From the NCBI RefSeq assembly GCF_014192095.1, contig NZ_JACHXN010000020.1:1-64000 (forward strand): 64,000 nt of DNA, in the 5' to 3' direction. The first letter of the stretch is position 1. Each line of letters opens with the position of its first letter. This document shows positions 46,219-53,382 of this stretch, one piece after another. Below the pieces are notes generated by a model. It was not told where the DNA came from, searched no databases, and worked only from the letters and a program-made list of their open reading frames with translations. The translations under genes were made by a program, and so were the position numbers. This stretch comes from Phyllobacterium trifolii (GTDB lineage Bacteria > Pseudomonadota > Alphaproteobacteria > Rhizobiales > Rhizobiaceae).

Positions 46219-46803
46219 TCAGATATTGACCTCGGAAACATCAGGTCGCGTATACAGCAACAGACAAAAAACTACCGTCGCGAACCCCACATAGGGGAAC
46301 CACTGTGCAATCACAGCTGCGATCAGGAACAACACGATTGTAATCAGCGAACGCACCCTCAACATCTGCTGTAGCCGCACCGAGACAGGCTCGCCGCGCG
46401 GTCGATCGATCGCCTCCCAGCAAAGGGCGAGGTATGTAATGTTCACACCCACGAACACCAAAGCGTAGAGCGATACAGCCCCCGACTTTAAATCTGTCTC
46501 GGCCACCCAACTCGTCGTGAAGGGGATCAATGAGACCATAAAGAGATGGGCGAAATTGCTCCAAATCAGGCGCTGAGTTGCCTTCTCAGCATACTTCAGG
46601 ATGTGATGGTGGTTTATCCAGACAACCGACAAAAAACCGTAACTCATGCTGTAACTCAAGAATCCCGGCCACAGGTCAATTAGGTCCCCGATTTCACTGC
46701 CATGAGGCGGGCGGAGTTCCAGCACCATCAATGTAATGACGATTGCAAATACGCCGTCGGAAAATAGGCTCACCCGATCGGCTGTTAGTTTCTCGCTTGC
46801 CAT
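46219..46803 (-). CDS. TMEM175-family (DUF1211) potassium-channel-like protein
   Basis: A 194-residue membrane protein with six predicted helices and the family filter text RVSLFSDGVFAIVITLMVLE in helix 1. Bacterial members form tetrameric K+-permeable channels. The operator CTAACC-N19-GGTTAT lies 37 bp upstream, so it appears to belong to the same regulon as the hydrolases. Confidence 0.88.
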   Translation of the reverse strand: MASEKLTADRVSLFSDGVFAIVITLMVLELRPPHGSEIGDLIDLWPGFLSYSMSYGFLSVVWINHHHILKYAEKATQRLIWSNFAHLFMVSLIPFTTSWVAETDLKSGAVSLYALVFVGVNITYLALCWEAIDRPRGEPVSVRLQQMLRVRSLITIVLFLIAAVIAQWFPYVGFATVVFCLLLYTRPDVSEVNI

Positions 46804-46839
46804 TTTCTTTCTCCATCGTGTTGAGTTAGCACTTCCGAA

Positions 46840-46870
46840 CTAACCTTTCTACTGGACTATTAAGGGTTAT
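46840..46870. promoter_or_regulatory. Operator CTAACC-N19-GGTTAT before the TMEM175 gene
   Basis: CTAACC at 46840-46845 and GGTTAT at 46865-46870, separated by 19 bases as at 23038, 45354 and 52000. The site lies between the divergent TMEM175 and CGNR genes and could act on either. Confidence 0.55.
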
Positions 46871-46941
46871 TCCTGTAAAGCACTATTTCAGTAGTTGGAA
46901 CACAGATCCGCGATTACAGCCGGGTCATGAGGTAGGTTTTT

Positions 46942-47559
46942 ATGAAGCGTGACTGTCCAGCAATTTTTGTGGCCGATGCGACAGGTCTCGATTTTTTGAA
47001 CTCTCGAGCGATGCCAGTGGACACGGTGGTTGAGTGGCTTGCTGATGGCGAAGGCCTTATGCAGTGGCTGCGTGAGTCAGGTCTAGTCTCAGAAAGAGCG
47101 CTGCAGACTGTAGAAAAGAATGCAATGCCAGGAGAGTTGGATGCTGTGGCGAGTCAAGCAAGGTCGCTGCGCGAATGGTTTAGAGGATTTGTTGAAGGAC
47201 ACCGAGGGCGTTCTTTAACCGCTGATGCAATTGAAGAGCTAGAGCCGTTAAATCGACTTCTTGCGCGAGACGAGCAATTTAGCCAAGTCTCAGTGGCCAA
47301 CGGCGTGCAGACGAGAAGTGGTTTGCAGTGGAAAAAGGAGCGGCAATGGAAGTCTCCAGAAACACTGCTCACACCTATTGCCGAGGCGATTGGAGACTTC
47401 GTGTGTAACGAGGAGTTCACTGACGTCAAAGCCTGCGAAGGGCATGACTGCACGTTGTTATTTGTTGACCGGACTCGAGGCAAGCGCCGGCGCTGGTGCA
47501 GTATGGCCGTTTGCGGAAATCGAGCCAAACAAGCCGCATTTAGAGCTAAGACACTTTAG
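46942..47559 (+). CDS. CGNR zinc-finger (ABATE) regulator-like protein
   Basis: A 205-residue protein with the ABATE start (FLNSRAMPVDTVVEWLADGE) and the C-terminal zinc finger CEGHDCTLLFVDRT plus RRRWCSMAVCGNRAK. Such proteins are thought to be stress-related transcription regulators. It is divergent from the TMEM175 gene and might recognise the palindrome between them; this is a guess. GTAGG lies about 8 bases before the ATG. Confidence 0.82.
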   Translation: MKRDCPAIFVADATGLDFLNSRAMPVDTVVEWLADGEGLMQWLRESGLVSERALQTVEKNAMPGELDAVASQARSLREWFRGFVEGHRGRSLTADAIEELEPLNRLLARDEQFSQVSVANGVQTRSGLQWKKERQWKSPETLLTPIAEAIGDFVCNEEFTDVKACEGHDCTLLFVDRTRGKRRRWCSMAVCGNRAKQAAFRAKTL

Positions 47560-47586
47560 CGAAGCTTCAGCGCTTCTCTAGCGGAG

Positions 47587-47775
47587 ATGCTTGCTCTCTG
47601 TGCTGGGATATCACGGAGAATGCCTCCGAATATCGGTCCTGCGGGCTCAACCAGTACACCGACTTTCGCCGCTACGAGTATGTTTGTCGTTGCGTCGTCA
47701 GCCACCGCAATAATGGCAGCATTTGCTGCCTTTATTCGCTTTCGTCCATATTCGCTAGACTATACGATGGGCTAG
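47587..47775 (+). CDS. Hypothetical short membrane protein (doubtful)
   Basis: 62 codons with a hydrophobic middle (SMFVVASSATAIMAAFAAFI). It could be the end of a lost transporter gene. No ribosome site. To its right, up to 47980, nothing is recognisable. Confidence 0.2.
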   Translation: MLALCAGISRRMPPNIGPAGSTSTPTFAATSMFVVASSATAIMAAFAAFIRFRPYSLDYTMG

Positions 47776-47980
47776 CTTAACAGCTCCCGCAGATCGCTGT
47801 CCCCGCAGGCAACTTCCGGTCTTGAAAGACTAGGATATGACTCCCGCCCAAAAACGGATACCCCACACTCTCGGGCAGGATAACGCCTGGTTGGCATTGT
47901 CCGTAGGGAGCCTATGCCCATTGATGCAGAAGGTGCCACTGAGATGGTATTGCCTCTGACGCCCGCGTCCCGTTGCGCTC

Positions 47981-48628
47981 TTATGAAAACGTGCCGTATG
48001 CGCCTTGCCAATAAAGCAACGGTTCCTCAGTCTGGTTTTGCGAGATCCATGCTTCCTTAACCCGTCCTATGACGATCGCATGATCGTAGCGCAAGAGAAT
48101 TTCCTCGACCTCACAGTCAAATCCCGCCATCGCTGATGCAAGGGTCTGAACACCGGTTTTCCGTGTCTTCCACTCAGCATTATCGTATCGCGCGATGCCC
48201 TTGACGCCGGCCCTGCCCGCAAACCTATCTGCCACATTGTTCGCGTCTGAGTTCAGGAGGTTCACGGCAAACGCGCGGCCCTCGGTCAATGCCTTCCATG
48301 ATGAAGACGTTTGACTTATACCGAACATCAGCCGAGGCGGTTCTGCAGATAATGAGACAACCGACGTGGCAGTGAAGCCTGTCATCTCTGCGCCGGACCC
48401 CACGGTTATCGCAGCGACACCGCCTGCCAAAAGCCTCATCGCTAACTTGTAATCTGCCGATGTTGCATCTGGGCTAACTTCTAACGATTCCGGAATCCAG
48501 AATTCTGTTGCCGTCTTTTCGCGCCCCGCTAGGCCCACGTTGCCATCCTTGCGCACCTGGCCCAGTGTCAAATCGATTTCCTTGGTCATTATCTCATTGA
48601 CCAGAATTTTTCCAATGTTCAGGGTCAT
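47981..48628 (-). CDS. Flavin reductase (HpaC-like)
   Basis: This 215-residue protein has the flavin reductase domain from about residue 62: RLLAGGVAAITVGSGAEMTG, FTATSVVSLSAEPPRLMFGI, then AFAVNLLNSD. It reduces FMN or FAD with NAD(P)H and would supply reduced FMN to the NtaA-type enzyme at 43085. The N-terminal 50 residues are an extension. AAGGAG stands about 9 bases before ATG 48628. A double GTAACC-type operator lies upstream. Confidence 0.88.
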   Translation of the reverse strand: MTLNIGKILVNEIMTKEIDLTLGQVRKDGNVGLAGREKTATEFWIPESLEVSPDATSADYKLAMRLLAGGVAAITVGSGAEMTGFTATSVVSLSAEPPRLMFGISQTSSSWKALTEGRAFAVNLLNSDANNVADRFAGRAGVKGIARYDNAEWKTRKTGVQTLASAMAGFDCEVEEILLRYDHAIVIGRVKEAWISQNQTEEPLLYWQGAYGTFS

Positions 48629-48645
48629 GGCGAGCTCTCCTTTTC

Positions 48646-48719
48646 CTAACCGCCTTGCTGTCGTAGAAAGGTTATCTCACTCCTGTCAGTAACCTGTCAA
48701 ATAGTTTATGGGCGGTTAT
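48646..48719. promoter_or_regulatory. Double operator before the flavin reductase gene
   Basis: CTAACC 48646-48651 with GGTTAT 48670-48675 (gap 18), and GTAACC 48689-48694 with GGTTAT 48714-48719 (gap 19). On the minus strand a -35-like TTGACA directly abuts GGTTAC, as at 52019-52030. The arrangement is that of the operators before the hydrolases. Confidence 0.6.
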
Positions 48720-48724
48720 CGTAC

Positions 48725-50017
48725 TCATAGGTCAAGTTGTGCATCCGTCCGGGGTCTTGAACAGCAGATAAGGATGGTGCCAACTGGGGGCAGGTCAATT
48801 GGGTCGGGATCGTATGCCACTTCACCTCCGATCAGGGATGTTTCGCAGCGATGGCATACACCCGCACGGCACGACCAGGTTGTGGAAACATTTGACGCTT
48901 CGGCTAGTTCTAAGAGCGAGGCGTACTTTTCATCCCATCGAGCTGATTTATTGCTTTTGAGAAATGTGACGATCGGACCGGTTCCATCAACTCTTGTTGG
49001 TGTCGAGGCCAAAGCCGGCGAGGAGGTTCCCTCCGCACCAAAGGATTCAACGTGAATATGAGCGCTGTCGACACCCCAAAACCGAAGATCAGATATGAGT
49101 TGGCGAAGGACTGGCTCGGGGCCGCAAAGGTAAAACTCGGCTTGTTTCGGGACCCCCGATTTTTGCAATTCTGAAAGTTTAATGTGCCCATCAAAGTCGT
49201 AGTCGACGCCCAATCGATCCTCATTCAAGGGGCGACTGTAGGCTGTGTATCTTGTGACGGTCGGAGAGATCTCAAGAAGCTCCCGCACTTCGTCGTTGAG
49301 GGGCGCCGACTGACTGTTTCTGGCGCCGTATACCCACCAAATCGGTGCAGTTCGCAGTTGGTTTCTGGTGGCGAAATGCAGCATTCCAAGCAGCGGTGTA
49401 ATGCCAATTCCCGCACCGATGAGAACCAACGGAATCGAAATCGGATCGATCAGGCGAAACGTACCTCTGGGAGCGCTGCAGTAGATCTCATCACCGGCAG
49501 AGATCTCATCATGAAGATAGGCGCCGGCGATGCCATTCGGGACTTTCTTAACTCCAATACGATATCGGCCATTGGAGCTGTCGCCTGCAAGTGAGTAGGA
49601 TCGGAAGATGTTACCGTCCCTAGTAGGGATGCGAAGCACAATATGCTGTCCAGCGACATACCCGGGAAGGTCCCGGCCAGCCCTGTCCTCAAATTCGATG
49701 ATTTTGATGCTCGAGCCGCTGGAGAAAATGTCCACTACTCGCAGTGGCTTGAAACCCGGCCAAGCAATTGGCTGAAGCTTCATCGGACTAAGTCCAACGT
49801 TCCCTAGTAGATTCGGCGACTTGTCGAGCATTGATTGATAAGACTCTTTCCAACCGGGGCTCAGTGCTTCTAGTGAAGCAGCTGCTTCCAAGTGCTCAAG
49901 TGGATGCACCGATCCATAGAGCAAGCGGTTTACGAATGATACAGTCATACGGCGAACCGGTCCGGAGGCGATTTTAAGAATGATGTCACCTACGCCAATT
50001 TCGCCCTCCTCGATTAC
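48725..50017 (-). pseudogene. MOSC-ferredoxin reductase fusion, C-terminal part (split by IS)
   Basis: The minus strand from 50017 continues the MOSC domain (IEEGEIGVGDIILKI), then a linker, a FAD domain (GQHIVLRIPTRDG, FRSYSLAGDS), an NAD domain (LVLIGAGIGITPLLGMLHFA, YLCGPEP) and a C-terminal 2Fe-2S domain (TWSCRAGVCHRCETSL, with the last Cys in LICCSRPR). Such fusions pass electrons from NAD(P)H to a MOSC-type molybdenum centre or a partner oxygenase. The N-terminal part is at 51372-51823; the IS110-family element between them breaks the gene. An IS-borne ATG (50044) could start a partial protein. Confidence 0.88.
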
Positions 50018-50090
50018 ATGGCGTGATCGCGGAGCATCCAGCACTCAGCTAGACTGCTGACATTTGCCCTCAACCATGTGGAGAAATGGA

Positions 50091-51125
50091 ATGATGAAAC
50101 ACTTTGTTGGTCTGGATGTTTCCCTCGACCTGACGTCGGTATGCGTTCTTGACGAAGCCGGCGCTGTCGTGTGGCGTGGCAAGGTTGCCTCGACACCAGA
50201 AGCCTTGACTGAAGCCATTCGCAAACACGCAGCATCAGTTGTGAAGATTGGCCTGGAAACAGGCCCGTTGTGCACTTGGCATTGGCATGCCCTCCGGGAA
50301 AACGGCCTTCCTGTGGTCTGCCTTGATGCCAGGCATGCGAAGGCGGCGTTGTCTGTTCAGCTGAACAAGACTGATGACAATGATGCCTACGGCTTAGCCC
50401 AGATTATTCGGAGCGGCTGGTATAAGGAAGTTGCGGTCAAGAGCCTCGACAGCCATCGTGTGCGGAGCTTGCTTTCCTCCCGTGCCCAGCTCGTCAATAT
50501 GCGCCGCGATCTCGGAACGAAGATACGTGGGCTCTTGAAGACATTCGGCAGGATTGTCGGGAAAGTTGGTGGAAGGAAATATGAGGAATCCGTTCGCGAG
50601 CTCTGCGCGGGAGAGCCTGGGCTTGAAGTGGCTGTTGCAGCGTTGCTGGCTGTCCGCGCACGCATTGAGCAAGAAATCGGAGCTTTGGAAGAACGCATTC
50701 TCGGGTTCGCCAAACACAGCAATGCGTGCCGTCGGTTGATGACGGTGCCCGGCATTGGCGTCTTGACGGCCGTCAGCTTCGTCACGGCGGTGGATGATCC
50801 AGCGCGCTTTGTGCGCTCATCGGGTGTTGGTGCTTACTTCGGCTTGACGCCGAGACGGTATCAATCCGGAGAAGTCGATCGTGACGGGTCGGTGTCAAAA
50901 TGCGGTGATGCACTCACTCGCACCTATCTCTTCGAGGCCGCAGGTACTCTCTTGTCGCGGGTAGCCAGATGGTCTGCGCTGAAAGCATGGGGCGCGCGCT
51001 TGGCTCGCCGGATAGGCAGCAAGAAAGCCCGTGTGGCTCTCGCCCGCAAACTGGCGGTCATCATGCATCGAATCTGGATCGACGGCAGCGAATTCCGCTG
51101 GTCGAAGGAGGGGGCGAACGCGTAA
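50091..51125 (+). CDS. IS110-family transposase (DEDD recombinase)
   Basis: This 344-residue enzyme has the N-terminal RuvC-like DEDD domain (FVGLDVSLDLTSVCVLDEAG, KIGLETGPLC, and NKTDDNDAYGLAQI with the two last Asp) and the C-terminal transposase_20 domain (LMTVPGIGVLTAVSFVTAVD, then GVGAYFGLTPRRYQSGE) with the catalytic Ser region. GGAGA stands before ATG 50091; 50064 and 50094 are alternatives. It appears intact, so the element may be active. Confidence 0.93.
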   Translation: MMKHFVGLDVSLDLTSVCVLDEAGAVVWRGKVASTPEALTEAIRKHAASVVKIGLETGPLCTWHWHALRENGLPVVCLDARHAKAALSVQLNKTDDNDAYGLAQIIRSGWYKEVAVKSLDSHRVRSLLSSRAQLVNMRRDLGTKIRGLLKTFGRIVGKVGGRKYEESVRELCAGEPGLEVAVAALLAVRARIEQEIGALEERILGFAKHSNACRRLMTVPGIGVLTAVSFVTAVDDPARFVRSSGVGAYFGLTPRRYQSGEVDRDGSVSKCGDALTRTYLFEAAGTLLSRVARWSALKAWGARLARRIGSKKARVALARKLAVIMHRIWIDGSEFRWSKEGANA

Positions 51126-51144
51126 TCACTGGCTAAGCCAATAG

Positions 51145-51300
51145 CACATCCGCCCTTTCGGCGGTGTCATGTCCCTGCCGGGACGATGGCGTCGGTGACC
51201 TCGTACATGGGGAGGCAGCCCTAATTTAAGGTACTGCGTCGATTACATTGAGGCACCCACGTCCTGAACGCTAACATGCGGCGACCTTATGTTAACCGCG
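51145..51300 (+). ncRNA. Candidate seekRNA/bridge RNA of the IS110-family element
   Basis: Downstream of the transposase, on the same strand, several hairpins are visible: CCGCC/GGCGG (51150-51164), GTCCC/GGGAC (51171-51184) and a larger internal-loop structure. In this loop GGTGACCTC (51194-51202) pairs with GAGGCACC (51250-51257), and GCAG...CTGC (51215-51237) forms the top. The two loop strands are TACATGGGG (51204-51212) and TCGATTACAT (51239-51248). The first equals the complement of the right flank of the insertion (51374-51382); the second equals the left junction (50011-50020). A further stem is TAACAT/ATGTTA (51272-51294). The RNA ends are estimates and the donor loop was not resolved. 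Confidence 0.65.
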
Positions 51301-51371
51301 AAGAGAACCACAGAGTCGGCAGGAACCACGGATACGGCAAAAAGGGCTTGCAATCAGCTCCGCGATCAGAG

Positions 51372-51823
51372 AACCCCATGTAAAAGCCCGGTCTCGAGTG
51401 ACGGACTAGCAGCGACGGCATGTCAGCCTGATCGAGACGAATAGCAAGCTTGTGGCAGGTCACACGGGGTTGCGAGACCTCAAAAATAGCGGTTCCGATT
51501 TGGTAGCGATCTCCAATACAGACCTCGTCATCCGACATACCTTCCACCGACAGGTTTTCGCCAAATTGACCCCAGGGCATCGTGGGCCGGGATAAAAGCG
51601 TTTCCCAGAATTGGTACGAACTCGACTGATACACGAGCACGGCCCGCTGCTCACCTCCGTGGCCGTTCAAGTCAGCTTGCCGATCTCCGTCAATGTTAAG
51701 TCGTCTTGCGAAAACGCGATTTGGAACAGGTGTCTTCCAGATCGAGGTTTTGACGCGCCGGCCATCGGGACACCGTATCTCCCGGGGCTGTCCAACATTC
51801 ACAGACACCAGTCGATCGGCCAT
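51372..51823 (-). pseudogene. MOSC-ferredoxin reductase fusion, N-terminal MOSC part
   Basis: From ATG 51823 (GGGGGA upstream): VSVNVGQPREIRCPDGRRVK, RRLNIDGDRQADLNGHGGEQ, RAVLVYQSSSYQFWE, FGENLSVEGMSDDEVCIGD and VSQPRVTCHKLAIRL. The last Cys corresponds to the metal-ligand region of MOSC domains. The gene is cut after GFYMG by the IS110-family element; in-frame IS bases extend it to a stop at 51287. It faces hydrolase 3, with the double operator at 52000-52071 between them. Confidence 0.87.
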
Positions 51824-51999
51824 CGAAAGTTTCCCCCAAGCCATCTTACATTCGACAACGGATAAAGGTCGTGGCTGGTAGAATGCTGCAATCCCAAGAT
51901 ATTTCAGGTTCCAAAAGCTTCAACATTACGTGCCGAGATCGAAACAGACTCAGGTCAAGGGGTTTGCAATCTTCTGCGCATGGGAACGCGCGCATCGGC

Positions 52000-52071
52000 G
52001 TAACCTTTAAAAAAGGTGTTGACAGGTTACGGTAATCGCCGTAACCATTATTGAACTTTCTTGTAGGTTAC
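52000..52071. promoter_or_regulatory. Double operator GTAACC-N19-GGTTAC before hydrolase 3
   Basis: Two perfect pairs: GTAACC 52000-52005 with GGTTAC 52025-52030, and GTAACC 52041-52046 with GGTTAC 52066-52071, each with 19 bases between. A promoter TTGACA (52019-52024) -17- TAACCA (52042-52047) is embedded, so -35 and -10 each touch a half-site. The last half-site overlaps the ribosome site of the hydrolase. This is the clearest copy of the motif. Confidence 0.7.
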
Positions 52072-52082
52072 GGAGAACGCAG

Positions 52083-52934
52083 ATGACCAAAGTACGTTTC
52101 AATAGAGTGAGTGTGGATGGACTGAGCGTTTTTTATCGCGAAGCGGGAGATGCCCAGAAACCGGCGCTTTTGCTGCTTCATGGATTCCCGAGCTCAAGTC
52201 ATATGTTTCGCGACCTAATTCCGGCACTCTCTGAGGATTTTCATTTGATCGCTCCGGATCTCCCGGGTTTCGGCCAGACCGAGTTCCGTGGCCGTGACGA
52301 ATTCACTCATTCATTTGAGAATATCGCGAGGGTTATTGATCGCTTCACAGAAGTGATAGGCCTTAACAGGTTTGCGATATACGTATTCGACTACGGAGCT
52401 CCAACGGGCTTCCGAATCGCAGCCTGGCATCCGGAGCGCGTCACTGGGATAATTTCTCAGAACGGCAACGCTTACGTCGAAGGGCTGAGCGATGGCTGGG
52501 ATCCGATCAAGGCTTATTGGAATGATGCGTCTGAAGCCAACCGGAACGCTGTGAGAGGGTTCCTGGCACCCGAGACAACAATTTGGCAATATACTCATGG
52601 TGTGCCAGATAAGTCTTTGATTTCGCCGGATGGCTACTCATTAGACAATTATTACCTGGCTCGCGAGGGCGCCACTGAGGCGCAGTTGGACCTCTTCGGC
52701 GATTATAAGAGCAACGTGGCGCTTTATCCGGAGTTCCAAGCTTATTTCCGAAGCAACAAACCACGTTTCCTTGCAGTCTGGGGAAAGAACGATCCGTTTT
52801 TCTTGCCGCCAGGTGCGGAGGCTTTTAAGCGCGATATCCCAGATGCAGATATCAGGTTCTTTGACACAGGGCATTTCGCGCTTGAAACCCATGCCGACGA
52901 GATTGCAGCGGCCATTAAGTCTGTCTTCGCTTGA
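52083..52934 (+). CDS. Alpha/beta hydrolase with Asp nucleophile (hydrolase 3)
   Basis: A 283-residue protein, highly similar to hydrolase 1 (23126) along its whole length: HGFPSSSHMFRDLIPAL, Asp103 in YVFDYGAPTGFR, WGKNDPFFLPPGAEAFKRD, DTGHFALETH. GTTACGGAGA precedes the ATG. Unlike hydrolase 1 it is not followed by a haloalkane dehalogenase. It is divergent from the MOSC fusion gene. Confidence 0.87.
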   Translation: MTKVRFNRVSVDGLSVFYREAGDAQKPALLLLHGFPSSSHMFRDLIPALSEDFHLIAPDLPGFGQTEFRGRDEFTHSFENIARVIDRFTEVIGLNRFAIYVFDYGAPTGFRIAAWHPERVTGIISQNGNAYVEGLSDGWDPIKAYWNDASEANRNAVRGFLAPETTIWQYTHGVPDKSLISPDGYSLDNYYLAREGATEAQLDLFGDYKSNVALYPEFQAYFRSNKPRFLAVWGKNDPFFLPPGAEAFKRDIPDADIRFFDTGHFALETHADEIAAAIKSVFA

Positions 52935-52945
52935 CTATAGCCGTT

Positions 52946-52974
52946 ACGGGGTCAGCACACTCTGCTGATCCCGT
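52946..52974 (+). terminator. Hairpin after hydrolase 3
   Basis: ACGGGGTCAGCA at 52946-52957 pairs with TGCTGATCCCGT at 52963-52974 (one G-T pair), 11 bases after the stop. A T run is missing, but the stem is strong. Confidence 0.5.
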
Positions 52975-53382
52975 TCCGAAGGCAGCACGTCAGGGTCGGC
53001 TTTGACCTTTGAGGTCCAGCAAGAGCGAGGCCACTCACAAGAAATTTGTTCCGACGCGGATACCTTCGAGCCACTAGGATCCGGAGAAAGTGGGATGTGC
53101 AATAGGATACAAGACGGCGCTCGTGTGCGTGGAGTATGTTGTCGGGCGGCGGCCTCTGTGCTCGGTGGTGTTTCGATTTTAAGGCGGCTCTCCAGTCTTT
53201 GCGGTCTTCATTGTAGCGGTCTGGTTCGAACACAACGGCGAAACGTGATTCGGAATGAATGTAGGACTTATGGCGATCCCGATGTTCTCTGCCGCTCCCA
53301 GATCCAACGACATCACTGACAGTCATTGCGATATGGGGATTGCCATAAAGACTAGTCTTGGGGATGGCTGATGGAGGCAGTC
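52975..53382. other. Stretch without recognisable gene
   Basis: About 400 bases before the LysR gene. A 105-codon frame (53002-53319) has a composition unlike a protein and no family. Ribosome site GGAGG at 53374-53378 belongs to the LysR gene. Confidence 0.45.

Larger units (their letters stand above)
50018..51371 (+). mobile_element. IS110-family (IS1111-type) element inserted in the MOSC gene
   Basis: A 12-bp subterminal inverted repeat, TGATCGCGGAGC at 50025-50036 and its complement at 51357-51368, lies 7 bases from the left and 3 from the right end, as in the IS1111 group. If one base is shared, joining the two flanks restores the MOSC reading frame (about GFYMGLIEEG), so the ends are good to within a base or two. 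There is no target duplication. The transposase is followed by about 240 non-coding bases, the usual place of the seekRNA in IS1111-type elements. Confidence 0.85.

Noticed and set aside
51186-51192. ATGGCGT in the IS110 non-coding RNA, identical to the left IS end (50019-50025), as a donor guide
   Set aside because: The strand is wrong for the donor-loop geometry that fits the target guides, and seven bases can match by chance.
53002-53319. Plus-strand frame of 105 codons before the LysR gene
   Set aside because: Cys/Arg/Ser-rich composition, no start signal and no family.
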